Below are positions 20,945 through 28,078 of a stretch of 36,286 nt of DNA, in pieces. The notes below the pieces were generated by a model. The model was given only the letters and a program-made list of their open reading frames with translations, was not told the origin of the DNA and did not search any database. Each line of letters starts with the position of its first letter. Within the stretch, counting starts at the first letter, position 1. This stretch comes from CAZGTQ01 sp964528575 (GTDB lineage Bacteria; Planctomycetota; UBA1135; GCA-002686595): NCBI GenBank assembly GCA_964528575.1, contig CAZGTQ010000049.1:1-36286 (forward strand), written 5' to 3'. Both the position numbers and the translations under genes were made by a program.

Positions 20945-22182
20945 GCTTGAAGCCGCTTTCTCTGTTCGAGGGGTACGGGATCGAGATCGAGCAGGCCGTC
21001 GTCGACGCGGAGACGCTCGACGTGCGGCCGGTAGTCGACGAGCTCCTGCGCGAAGCGTCGGGAGCGAGCGACTGGGTCGAGGACCACGACGACGGGCCGA
21101 TCGGCTGGTCGAACGAGCTCGTCGCGCACGTCGTCGAGCTCAAGACGAACGGCCCGGTGCCGTCGTTCGCGGGCGTCGCCGACGCGTTCCGCGCGAGCGA
21201 GCGCAACATGGCGCGGCGCCTGGCCGACGGCTGGGGCGCGCGCCTGATGCCGAGCGGGATGCACCCGTGGATGCATCCGGCGCGCGACACGAAACTGTGG
21301 CCGCACGAGCACGGGCCGGTGTACAGCGCGTACGACCGCCTGTTCGACTGCCGCCGCCACGGCTGGGCGAACGTGCAGAGCGTGCACCTGAACCTGCCGT
21401 TCGCCGACGAGCACGAGTTCGAGCGCCTGCACGCCGCGTCGCGTCTCGTGCTGCCGCTGATCCCCGCGCTCGCCGCCTCTTCGCCGATCGTCGAGGGCCG
21501 CGCGACGGGCCTCCTCGACAACCGGCTCGACTTCTACCGCACGAACTCCGTGCGCGTGAAGCCGATGACCGGCGACGTGATCCCCGAGCCGATCTACCGC
21601 TTCGCGGAGTACGAGGAGCGCATCTTCCGCGCGATCGACCGCGAGCTCGAGGTGCAGGGCGCCGACGCTGCGCTCCTCGGCAACGAGTGGACGAACGCGC
21701 GCGGCGCGATCGCGCGCTTCGACCGCATGGCGATCGAGATCCGGTTGATCGACGCGCAGGAGTGCCCGGCGTCCGACCTCGCGGTCGCGGCGGCGGTCGC
21801 GGGCGTCGTGCGCGCGCTGGTCGAGGAGCGCTGGGCGCCGCTGCGCGAGCAACGCTCGTTCCCGACGCACGCGCTCGCCGCCCACCTGCGCGCGTCGATC
21901 GCCGCCGGCCCGGCCGCCGCGATCGAGGACCGGCGCTTCCTGGGCATGTTCGGTCTCGATGCGTCGGCGCTCGAGCTGCGCGAGCTGTGGCGCGAGATCG
22001 CCGAGGACGCGTTCGCCGGATCGAGCGACCTCGAGCCGGCGCTCCAGGTCGTCCTGCGCGACGGCGTGCTCTCCGAGCGCATCCTCGCGGCGCTGGGCCC
22101 GTCGTTCGGACCGCACGATCTGCGCTCGGTGTATCGCGAGCTGTGCGACTGCGTCGACGAAGGGCGCCCGTTCGGCCGATGA
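20941..22182 (+). CDS. GCS2-like carboxylate-amine (glutamate-cysteine) ligase
   Basis: A 413-residue protein of the glutamate-cysteine ligase type 2 fold, enzymes that join glutamate or a similar acid to an amine with ATP. The start YGIEIEQAVVD (about 12-22) carries the Glu residues for metal binding, followed by NELVAHVVELKTNGP, MPSGMHPWMHP, VQSVHLNLPF and NEWTNARGAIARFDRMAIEIRLIDAQECP near residue 255-285. No AUG is usable; the TTG at 20941 overlaps the stop of the ATP-grasp gene (TTGA), with a second TTG at 20947. It overlaps the amidohydrolase gene by four bases. Having two different amide-forming folds next to each other suggests that two bonds are made on one product. The true substrates are not readable from the sequence. 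Confidence 0.85.
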   Translation: MSLKPLSLFEGYGIEIEQAVVDAETLDVRPVVDELLREASGASDWVEDHDDGPIGWSNELVAHVVELKTNGPVPSFAGVADAFRASERNMARRLADGWGARLMPSGMHPWMHPARDTKLWPHEHGPVYSAYDRLFDCRRHGWANVQSVHLNLPFADEHEFERLHAASRLVLPLIPALAASSPIVEGRATGLLDNRLDFYRTNSVRVKPMTGDVIPEPIYRFAEYEERIFRAIDRELEVQGADAALLGNEWTNARGAIARFDRMAIEIRLIDAQECPASDLAVAAAVAGVVRALVEERWAPLREQRSFPTHALAAHLRASIAAGPAAAIEDRRFLGMFGLDASALELRELWREIAEDAFAGSSDLEPALQVVLRDGVLSERILAALGPSFGPHDLRSVYRELCDCVDEGRPFGR

Positions 22183-22919
22183 GGCTGGTCCTCTCGTGCG
22201 AGCACGGCGGCGCGCGCGTGCCGGCGCGGTACGCCGCCGCGCTGCGCGGGGCGCGCGCCGCGCTCGCGACGCACCGCGGCCAAGACGCGGGCGCGCTCGT
22301 GCTCGCGCGCGAGCTCGCCCGCGACTTCGACGCGCCGCTCTTCGCGTGCACGACGACGCGGCTGCTCGTCGACCCCAATCGCTCGCTGGGCAATCCCGCG
22401 CTGTTCTCCGCGTGGACGCGCCTGCTGCCGCCCGAGGAGCGCGAGGCGATCGTCGCGCGCTGGTGGCGGCCGCACCGCGTGGCCGTCGAGGGCGCCGTCG
22501 TCGAGCTCCTCGGCGCCGGGCGGTCGCCCCGCGGCGCTCGCTCGCGTACGGTGTTGCACGTGTCGGTGCACTCGTTCACGCCGCGCTTCCGCGGCCGGCC
22601 GCGGCCGATCGACGTCGCGCTCCTGTACGACCCGGCGCGCGAGCGCGAGGCTGCGTTCGCGCGTGTCTGGCTCGGCGCCCTGCGCGCGCGGAGGGCGGAC
22701 CTGCGCCTGCGGCGCAACAGTCCCTACCGCGGCGACGCGGACGGCCTGACGACGCACCTGCGCCGGCGTTTCGACGAGCGCAGCTACCTCGGCCTCGAGC
22801 TCGAGGTCTCGCAGCGCTTCCCGCGCGGCGCGGCCGACGCGTGGCGGGCCTTGCGCGCCGACGTGCGCGCGTCGCTGGCGGATGCGCTCGCCGAGACAGC
22901 GGCGGGGGCGGCGCGATGA
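22179..22919 (+). CDS. N-formylglutamate amidohydrolase-like hydrolase
   Basis: A 246-residue protein of the N-formylglutamate amidohydrolase (FGase, COG3741) family, zinc-dependent enzymes that release an acyl group from glutamate-like compounds. Conserved pieces are CEHGGARVP (residues 7-15; the EH pair is a metal-site motif), HRGQDAGALVLARELA, DPNRS, HVSVHSFTP (usual DxHSF-type motif) and RRNSPYRGDADGLTTHLRRRF near the end. In histidine breakdown it is accompanied by hut genes, but none is here; instead it sits between a GCS2-like ligase and SpeA, so it more likely hydrolyses or proof-reads an amide in this pathway. ATGA overlaps on both sides. Confidence 0.87.
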   Translation: MRLVLSCEHGGARVPARYAAALRGARAALATHRGQDAGALVLARELARDFDAPLFACTTTRLLVDPNRSLGNPALFSAWTRLLPPEEREAIVARWWRPHRVAVEGAVVELLGAGRSPRGARSRTVLHVSVHSFTPRFRGRPRPIDVALLYDPAREREAAFARVWLGALRARRADLRLRRNSPYRGDADGLTTHLRRRFDERSYLGLELEVSQRFPRGAADAWRALRADVRASLADALAETAAGAAR

Positions 22920-24823
22920 GCGAGTGGACCCTCGCCGACGCCGCGCGCGTCTGGGGCGTCGACGATTGGGGCCGGGGCGTCTTTCGCATCACGCCGGCTG
23001 GCCGCGTCGCCTCGGCGCCGACCGGGGCCGGCGAGATCGATCTGTTCGAGCTCGTCGAGTCGCTGCGCGAGCGCGACCTGCACCCGCCGCTGCTCATCCG
23101 GCTCTACGACGTGCTCGAGGCGCGGTTGCGCGAGATCCGCGGCACGTTCGACGAGGCGGTGCGCGCGCACGGCTACCGCGGCCGCTACCGCTGCGTCTAC
23201 CCGATCAAGGTCAACCAGGAGCGGTACCTGTGCGAGGAAGTGCGCGACCTCGCGGTCGAGCTCGACTTCGGGCTCGAGGCGGGGTCGAAGCCGGAGCTGC
23301 TCGCCGTGCTCGGGCTGACGGCGGACCATCCGAAGCTCCCGATCGTCTGCAACGGCTTCAAGGACGACGAGTTCATCGAGACGGTCGTGCTCGCGACGAA
23401 GCTCGGCCGCGACATCGTGCCGATCGTCGAGAAGCCGAACGAGCTCGGTCTCGTGCTGAAGCACGCGCGTGCGTACGGCGTGCGGCCGAAGATCGGCGCG
23501 CGCGTCAAGCTGCACGCGCGCGGCACCGGACGATGGGAGTCGTCGGGAGGAGCGCGCTCGAAGTTCGGCCTGTTCGCGACCGAGCTGCTCGAGCTCGTCG
23601 AGACGCTTCGCGCCGAGGGCATGACCGACTGCCTCGAGCTCCTGCACTGCCACGTCGGGAGCCAGGTGAGCGAGCTGGAGGCGCTGCGCCATCCGCTCGA
23701 GGAGCTCGCGCGCGTGCATGTCGAGTTGACGCGCATGGGCGCCGCGGTGCGGACGATCGACGTCGGCGGCGGGCTCGGCATCGACTACGACGGCAGCCGC
23801 AGCGGGCGCGGCTCGTCGATCGACTACGGCGTGCGCGAGTACGCCGACCTCGTGATCTCGACGCTCGGGCGCGTCTGCGACGAGGCGGGCGTGGCGCATC
23901 CCGACGTGCTGTCGGAGTCGGGCCGCGCGATGGTCGCGTCGTCGAGCGTGCTCGTCATCGAGGTCGTCGGCAAGAGCCGGTTCGAGCGCGCGCCGTCGCG
24001 CGAGGACCTCGAGGAGGCGGCGGAGGGCGCGCCGTTGCCCGAGTCGGTCGAGGATCTGTGGCAGCTCGCGGAGGCGTCGGCGCACGCGCCGGTGCGCGAG
24101 GCGTACGTCGCGGCGCTCGAGGCGCGCGACCGCGCGATGACGCTGTTCCGCGAGGGGACGATGCGGCTGCGCATGCGCGCGCTCGTCGAGGCGCTGCACG
24201 CGCGCATCGCGTACGAGCTCGCCGAGCGCGTCGCCGAGCTCGACGAGGTCCCACCCGAGCTCGTGCCCGCGACGAAGGCGGCGAGCGACGTCTACTTCGG
24301 CAACTTCTCGATCTTCCAATCGGTGCCCGATTCCTGGGCGCTCGACCAGGTCTTCCCGATCTGTCCGATCCACCGGCTCGGCGAGCGCCCGACGCGCGAC
24401 GCCGTCCTCGCCGACATCTCGTGCGATTCCGACGGCGAGATGGACCGCTTCGCCGTCGAGGGCGGCGAGTCGGCGACGCTGCCCGTGCACGAGCTCGTGG
24501 CGAACGAGCCGTACTACCTCGGCATCTTCCTCGTCGGCGCGTACCAGGAGATCCTCGGCGATCTGCACAACCTGCTCGGCGACACGCACGCGGTGCACGT
24601 GCGGCTCGACGAGGACGGCCAGGTCGAGCTCGACGAGGTCGTGCCGGGCGACACGGTGCGCGAGGTGCTCGCCTACGTGCAGTACGACGTCGACCACCTG
24701 CTCGATCGGCTGCGGCGCGAGGTCGAGAGCGCGATCCGCAAGAACGTGATCTCGGTCGCGGAGGGCAAGGGCTTGCTCTCGAACTTCGCGCTCGGGCTGT
24801 CGGGCTACACGTACCTGGAATGA
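22916..24823 (+). CDS. speA: Biosynthetic arginine decarboxylase
   Basis: A 635-residue PLP enzyme of the fold III alanine-racemase-like decarboxylases, matching SpeA in length and order. The PLP-binding lysine is K98 in YPIKVNQ; the segments FGLEAGSKPEL, VCNGFKDDE, GARVKLHARGTGRW, LHCHVGSQV, VDVGGGLGIDYDGS-type and FQSVPDSWALDQVFPICPIHRL are all SpeA hallmarks, as is the end LPVHELVANEPYYLGIFLVG-type helix. It turns arginine into agmatine and CO2, the first step of the arginine route to putrescine. No agmatinase or deiminase gene is in the window. Its ATG overlaps the amidohydrolase stop by four bases, tying agmatine supply to the ligase genes. Its stop codon lies in the first unit of a 19-bp tandem repeat. 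Confidence 0.95.
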   Translation: MSEWTLADAARVWGVDDWGRGVFRITPAGRVASAPTGAGEIDLFELVESLRERDLHPPLLIRLYDVLEARLREIRGTFDEAVRAHGYRGRYRCVYPIKVNQERYLCEEVRDLAVELDFGLEAGSKPELLAVLGLTADHPKLPIVCNGFKDDEFIETVVLATKLGRDIVPIVEKPNELGLVLKHARAYGVRPKIGARVKLHARGTGRWESSGGARSKFGLFATELLELVETLRAEGMTDCLELLHCHVGSQVSELEALRHPLEELARVHVELTRMGAAVRTIDVGGGLGIDYDGSRSGRGSSIDYGVREYADLVISTLGRVCDEAGVAHPDVLSESGRAMVASSSVLVIEVVGKSRFERAPSREDLEEAAEGAPLPESVEDLWQLAEASAHAPVREAYVAALEARDRAMTLFREGTMRLRMRALVEALHARIAYELAERVAELDEVPPELVPATKAASDVYFGNFSIFQSVPDSWALDQVFPICPIHRLGERPTRDAVLADISCDSDGEMDRFAVEGGESATLPVHELVANEPYYLGIFLVGAYQEILGDLHNLLGDTHAVHVRLDEDGQVELDEVVPGDTVREVLAYVQYDVDHLLDRLRREVESAIRKNVISVAEGKGLLSNFALGLSGYTYLE

Positions 24824-24895
24824 GCGCGCGCCCCTCGCATGAGCGCGCGTCTGTCGAATGAGCGCGTGCCCCTCGAATGGGCGCGCGCCCGTCGC
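24820..24895 (+). repeat. 19-bp tandem repeat, four copies, each beginning with ATG
   Basis: Units start at 24820, 24839, 24858 and 24877 and all have the form ATGAGCGCGCGCCCCTCGC with one to four changes; the phosphatase ATG at 24896 sits exactly where a fifth unit would start (ATGAGCGG). The first unit includes the speA stop codon. Because 19 is not a multiple of three, successive ATGs fall in successive frames; those at 24839 and 24896 share the phosphatase frame. Confidence 0.92.
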
Positions 24896-26053
24896 ATGAG
24901 CGGCGTCCACGTAGCGGCCGTCACCGCGCGGGGGCAGGCGCACCAGCGCAACGAGGACGCATTCGTCGCCCACGCGGGCCTCGGCCTGTTCGTCGTGTGC
25001 GACGGGCTCGGCGGCCACGCGGCGGGGGACGTGGCGTCGCGGTTGGCGGCCGACGTCGCGGCCGGGCACGTCGTGGAGAACGCCGCTCTGCTCGCCGACG
25101 CGGCGGTCGCCGAGGGCGGCCGCTTCGCGGTGCGCGTGCTCGTCGACGAGGCGTTCCAGCGCGCGAGCCGCGCTCTCGTCGAGCGTTCGCGCGCGGACCT
25201 CGCGTGCGCCGGCATGGGGACGACGATGACGCTCGCGCTGCTTTGGAACGGCGCACTCGTGCTCGGCCACGTCGGCGACAGCCGGCTCTACGTGCTGCGG
25301 GGCGGCGAGCTGCAGAGGCTGACGAGCGACCACACGCTCGCGGGCGAGCTCGAGCGGCGCGGCGACCTCGGGCGCGACGCCGCGCGCTCCTCGCACCTCG
25401 CGAACGTCCTGACGCGCTCGGTGGGGGCCGAGGAGTCGGTGCTCGTCGAGACGCTCTTCCTCGACGTGCTGCCGGGCGACGCGTTCCTCGCGTGCACCGA
25501 CGGCCTGCACCGCGTCGCGTCCGACGACGAGATCGCTGCGGCGCTCGCGAGTGAGGAGCTGGAGCACGTGCCCGAGCGTCTCGCCCGGCTCGCGCGCGAG
25601 CGCGGCGGCCGCGACGACGTCACGGTGGTCGTCTTCCGCGCGGCGGCCGGCGCCGCCGCGTCGCCCGAGCGCGTCCTCTTGCGCCTCGACGCGATCGCCG
25701 CGGCGCCTGCGTTCGCGGGCCTGTCGCTCGAGCGCCGCGTGCGCGTGCTCGACGCCACGGTCCCGCGCGCGTTTGCGGCGGGGGAGGAGCTCGTCGCCGC
25801 GGGCGCGCCGCTCGCGGGCGCGCTCGTGCTCGTCTCCGGCGCCGTGCGCGGCGTCGGCGACGCGGACTACGACGCGCCAGGCAGCACGTTCGGCGCGCGC
25901 GCGCTCGTCCGCGAGCACGCGGCGCCGCACGCGCTCGTCGCGACGGAGCCGGGCGAGCTGCTCGTGCTCGCGCGCGACGCGTTCGACGCGCTCGTACGGC
26001 GCCACCCGCGGCTCGGCAACCGCATGCTCGCGAATCTGGTCGCGCTCGGCTGA
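24896..26053 (+). CDS. PP2C-type (PPM) protein phosphatase fused to a cNMP-binding-like domain
   Basis: A 385-residue protein. Residues about 5-245 are a PP2C Ser/Thr phosphatase with the metal-binding set: RNED (about 17-20), VVCDGLGGHAAGD (about 33-45), GTTMTLALLWNG, LVLGHVGDSRLYVLRGG, LACTDGLHRV and RGGRDDVTVV. The C-terminal 130 residues resemble a cyclic-nucleotide-binding (CAP-type) beta-barrel (RAFAAGEELVAAGAPLAGALVLVSGAVRGVG, FGARALV) but lack a clear phosphate-binding cassette, so cAMP binding is doubtful. It would reverse Ser/Thr phosphorylation, for example by the kinase at 13068. The ATG at 24896 was chosen because the domain begins directly after it; the in-frame ATG at 24839 would add 19 repeat-encoded residues. 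Convergent with the lipoprotein gene, 26 bases apart. Confidence 0.88.
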   Translation: MSGVHVAAVTARGQAHQRNEDAFVAHAGLGLFVVCDGLGGHAAGDVASRLAADVAAGHVVENAALLADAAVAEGGRFAVRVLVDEAFQRASRALVERSRADLACAGMGTTMTLALLWNGALVLGHVGDSRLYVLRGGELQRLTSDHTLAGELERRGDLGRDAARSSHLANVLTRSVGAEESVLVETLFLDVLPGDAFLACTDGLHRVASDDEIAAALASEELEHVPERLARLARERGGRDDVTVVVFRAAAGAAASPERVLLRLDAIAAAPAFAGLSLERRVRVLDATVPRAFAAGEELVAAGAPLAGALVLVSGAVRGVGDADYDAPGSTFGARALVREHAAPHALVATEPGELLVLARDAFDALVRRHPRLGNRMLANLVALG

Positions 26054-26079
26054 CGCGGCCGATCGAAGCAGCGCCCACG

Positions 26080-27642
26080 TCAGCGCAGGTCGAGCTCGGT
26101 CGTGCGCCCGGCTTCGACGACGAGCTCGCGCACGAGCGTGCCATCGCGGCGCACGACCCGCGCGCGTCCGGCGGGGACGCGCGGGACGAAGCGGTCGGAC
26201 GCGTCCCAGGGCGCGTCGATGCCGAGCGACGCGCGCAGTCCGTCGGCGCCCTCGATCTCGAGCACGAGCAGACGCTCCGCGAGCCGCGGCGGGTAGCGCA
26301 CGTAGAGCGAGCCGATGGGAAGATCGAGCTCGATCGCGTCGTGGTCCGGCGCGAGCTCGATGAGGTGTGCGACGAACAGGGACTCGGCGTCCGAGGCGTC
26401 GAGCACGCCTGCGGGATCGACGACGAGGCGCAGCAAGAGCTCGTGCTCTCCGGGACCGGGATGCTCGATCGAGAAGCTTCCGTCGTCGCGGACCGCGACG
26501 GCGTGCGCCCGCCCGGAAGTGGCGTCGGCGAGCGCTACTTGCCAGGCGGAGTTGGAACCGCCGCGCATGTGCGCGGCGAAGTCGGACGTGATCGGATCCC
26601 AGCGCTCGCCGCCGAGGAAGACGTGTCCCTCGATCCGCGCGGCTGCCGACCGCTCGCGCCCGAGCAGCATCCAGCTCGGCGTCCACGCCGGACCGGCTGC
26701 GAGCCAACGCCGCCGTGCCTCTGCGACGAACGAGAGGTCGAGTCCGTCCCCCTCTGCGGCGGGCGTCTCGCCCTCGGATCGAAGGCCGGAGAGGCGGAGC
26801 GTGGCGCCGAGGGTCGCCGGGTCGAACGGGCCGCGCCGCACGCCGTCCGCGAGCTCGACTCGGAACGGCGCCGGCGGCCGCGGATCGCCAGCGTCCCACA
26901 GGTACGATCGTTCGCCGACGGCGTCGGCGACGAGGACGATCGCGACGTCGAGGCGTTCGTCCTCCGCTCCTTCTCGCTCGATGCGCAGCGGCTCGCTGTG
27001 CGGCCCGAGCGCGACGCGCAGATCGGTCGTCCCGACCGGCACGCCTTCGCGCCACGCGGCGTGCCGCTCGCACTGCACGAGGAGATCGATCGCGCCGCCC
27101 GTGTCCGCGACGACGACGGTGAAGCTCCCGTCCTCGGCGGAAAGGCACTCGCGACCCTGGCCGCCCGGGTCGTAGCTCGTCCACCACATCACGACTTCGG
27201 ACCAGTCGCAGTCGCAGTCGTGCTCGATCGTGCCGCGCACGAGGTTCTCCGCCGGCGCGCGCTCGAGCACGACGTCGGGCACGCGCGCGCCCGCTCCTTC
27301 GCCGAGCTCGATCGCCGCGCTCGCGCACAGCCACGTGCCGTCCGCGTGCGCGCGCACGCGCCAGCGGCCGGGCCGCACGTCGTCGAAGCGATAGACGCCG
27401 CGCTCGTCGGTCCACGCGGACGTGATCGAGCCGTGCTGGCGCCACTGGATCTCGCGCCAGTCGCGCGGCGGCTCGAGCAGCTCCCCGGCCGAGACCTCGA
27501 ACAGGTGCACGCGCGCGTCGAGCACGGGCCGTCCGTCGGGACCCAAGACGCGCCCCTCGAGCCCGCCCGCGGGCGGCGCGGGCGCCGGCGGCTCCGCGCA
27601 GGCGCCGAGCGCGAGCGCGAGGACGAGAACGACGTTCCTCAT
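26080..27642 (-). CDS. Lipoprotein with carboxypeptidase-regulatory-like domains
   Basis: A 520-residue protein with a lipoprotein signal (MRNVVLVLALALGAC, lipobox LGAC-type, acylated Cys at residue 15) and a Pro/Ala linker. Residues about 27-125 form a carboxypeptidase-regulatory-like or CNA-B-like beta-sandwich (LEGRVLGPDGRPVLDARVHL, DERGVYRFDDVRPGRWRVRAHA). Similar modules follow (IEGHVFLGGERWDP; VAVRDDGSFSIEHPGPGEHELLL). Such proteins sit on the outer membrane or cell surface and usually bind rather than catalyse. No catalytic motif is visible. The start at 27642 fits the signal peptide and lies fourteen bases after a TACTCT hexamer. The last codons (ELDLR) recur in a short stretch upstream of the gene (see the direct repeat). 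Confidence 0.8.
   Translation of the reverse strand: MRNVVLVLALALGACAEPPAPAPPAGGLEGRVLGPDGRPVLDARVHLFEVSAGELLEPPRDWREIQWRQHGSITSAWTDERGVYRFDDVRPGRWRVRAHADGTWLCASAAIELGEGAGARVPDVVLERAPAENLVRGTIEHDCDCDWSEVVMWWTSYDPGGQGRECLSAEDGSFTVVVADTGGAIDLLVQCERHAAWREGVPVGTTDLRVALGPHSEPLRIEREGAEDERLDVAIVLVADAVGERSYLWDAGDPRPPAPFRVELADGVRRGPFDPATLGATLRLSGLRSEGETPAAEGDGLDLSFVAEARRRWLAAGPAWTPSWMLLGRERSAAARIEGHVFLGGERWDPITSDFAAHMRGGSNSAWQVALADATSGRAHAVAVRDDGSFSIEHPGPGEHELLLRLVVDPAGVLDASDAESLFVAHLIELAPDHDAIELDLPIGSLYVRYPPRLAERLLVLEIEGADGLRASLGIDAPWDASDRFVPRVPAGRARVVRRDGTLVRELVVEAGRTTELDLR
26083..26098. repeat. 16-bp direct repeat, copy 1 (3' end of the lipoprotein gene)
   Basis: GCGCAGGTCGAGCTCG is identical to 27694-27709, in the same orientation; on the - strand this copy encodes ELDLR at the end of the lipoprotein. 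Confidence 0.7.
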
Positions 27643-27656
27643 CGCGAGTCCCGTGC

Positions 27657-27662
27657 AGAGTA
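27657..27662 (-). promoter_or_regulatory. Candidate -10 element (TACTCT) before the lipoprotein gene
   Basis: On the - strand TACTCT lies fourteen bases before the ATG at 27642, the same placement as other near-start hexamers in this window. Confidence 0.35.
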
Positions 27663-27693
27663 CCCGCGCGCCCCGCACCGGCTACCCGCGTCC

Positions 27694-27709
27694 GCGCAGG
27701 TCGAGCTCG
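27694..27709. repeat. 16-bp direct repeat, copy 2 (upstream of the lipoprotein gene)
   Basis: Identical to 26083-26098. On the - strand it lies in an open stretch reading PDGALASRELDLRGRG then a stop, which resembles the end of the lipoprotein (RDGTLVREL, ELDLR, stop). It could be the 3' remnant of a deleted paralogue; it could also be chance. Confidence 0.5.
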
Positions 27710-27751
27710 CGCGATGCGAGCGCTCCATCGGGAAGAGCGGGTGAGGCGGAA

Positions 27752-27997
27752 TCAGCGGCGGCGGGCGCGGCGCCAGGCGCGGCGGGCGTGGAGCCCGGCT
27801 GCGCGCACGGCGCGCCGCTCGCTCGACGAGGCGCGGCGGATCGCCAGCGCGAAAGTCCTGCGCGCGCGGCGCACGAGGCCGTCCCGCGGGTCCAGGACGC
27901 CCAGGCCGACGCCGACGAGGACCAGGCCGACGGGGAACGGCGTGGGCGCCGCGAGCGCGCCCAGGGCGATGCACGTCCAGCCGACGAAGGTGCGCAC
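27752..27997 (-). CDS. Small membrane protein (PGPGW-like)
   Basis: An 81-residue protein from a GTG start. Two hydrophobic stretches joined by a Pro-rich turn (FVGWTCIALGALAAPTPFPVGLVLVGVGLGVLDP split at PTPFP, residues 4-37) are followed by a strongly basic helical tail (Arg in almost every third position). The hydrophobic hairpin with a central Pro-X-Pro resembles the PGPGW putative transmembrane family, though the exact PGPGW motif is absent. The start is uncertain: no ATG is available and no ribosome binding site is clear. It is divergent from the esterase gene at 28079 and precedes the lipoprotein gene on the same strand by about 110 bases. Confidence 0.5.
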   Translation of the reverse strand: MRTFVGWTCIALGALAAPTPFPVGLVLVGVGLGVLDPRDGLVRRARRTFALAIRRASSSERRAVRAAGLHARRAWRRARRR

Positions 27998-28078
27998 CTC
28001 GTCGCTTCGGCTCGCGCGGCGGCCGCGCTTCAGCCGCGATCGCGTTTCACGCAAAGCGCACCGAGCCGTCCGCTCGGC

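Noticed and set aside
22784..27445. A 1,553-codon open frame on the - strand across the amidohydrolase end, speA, the phosphatase and the lipoprotein
   Set aside because: It is rich in Arg, His, Asp and Ala with no fold motifs and lies opposite well-supported genes. Long antisense frames are expected in this G+C-rich codon pattern.
26080..27709. A mobile element bounded by the 16-bp direct repeats
   Set aside because: No transposase, no terminal inverted repeats, and one repeat copy is inside the coding end of the lipoprotein gene.
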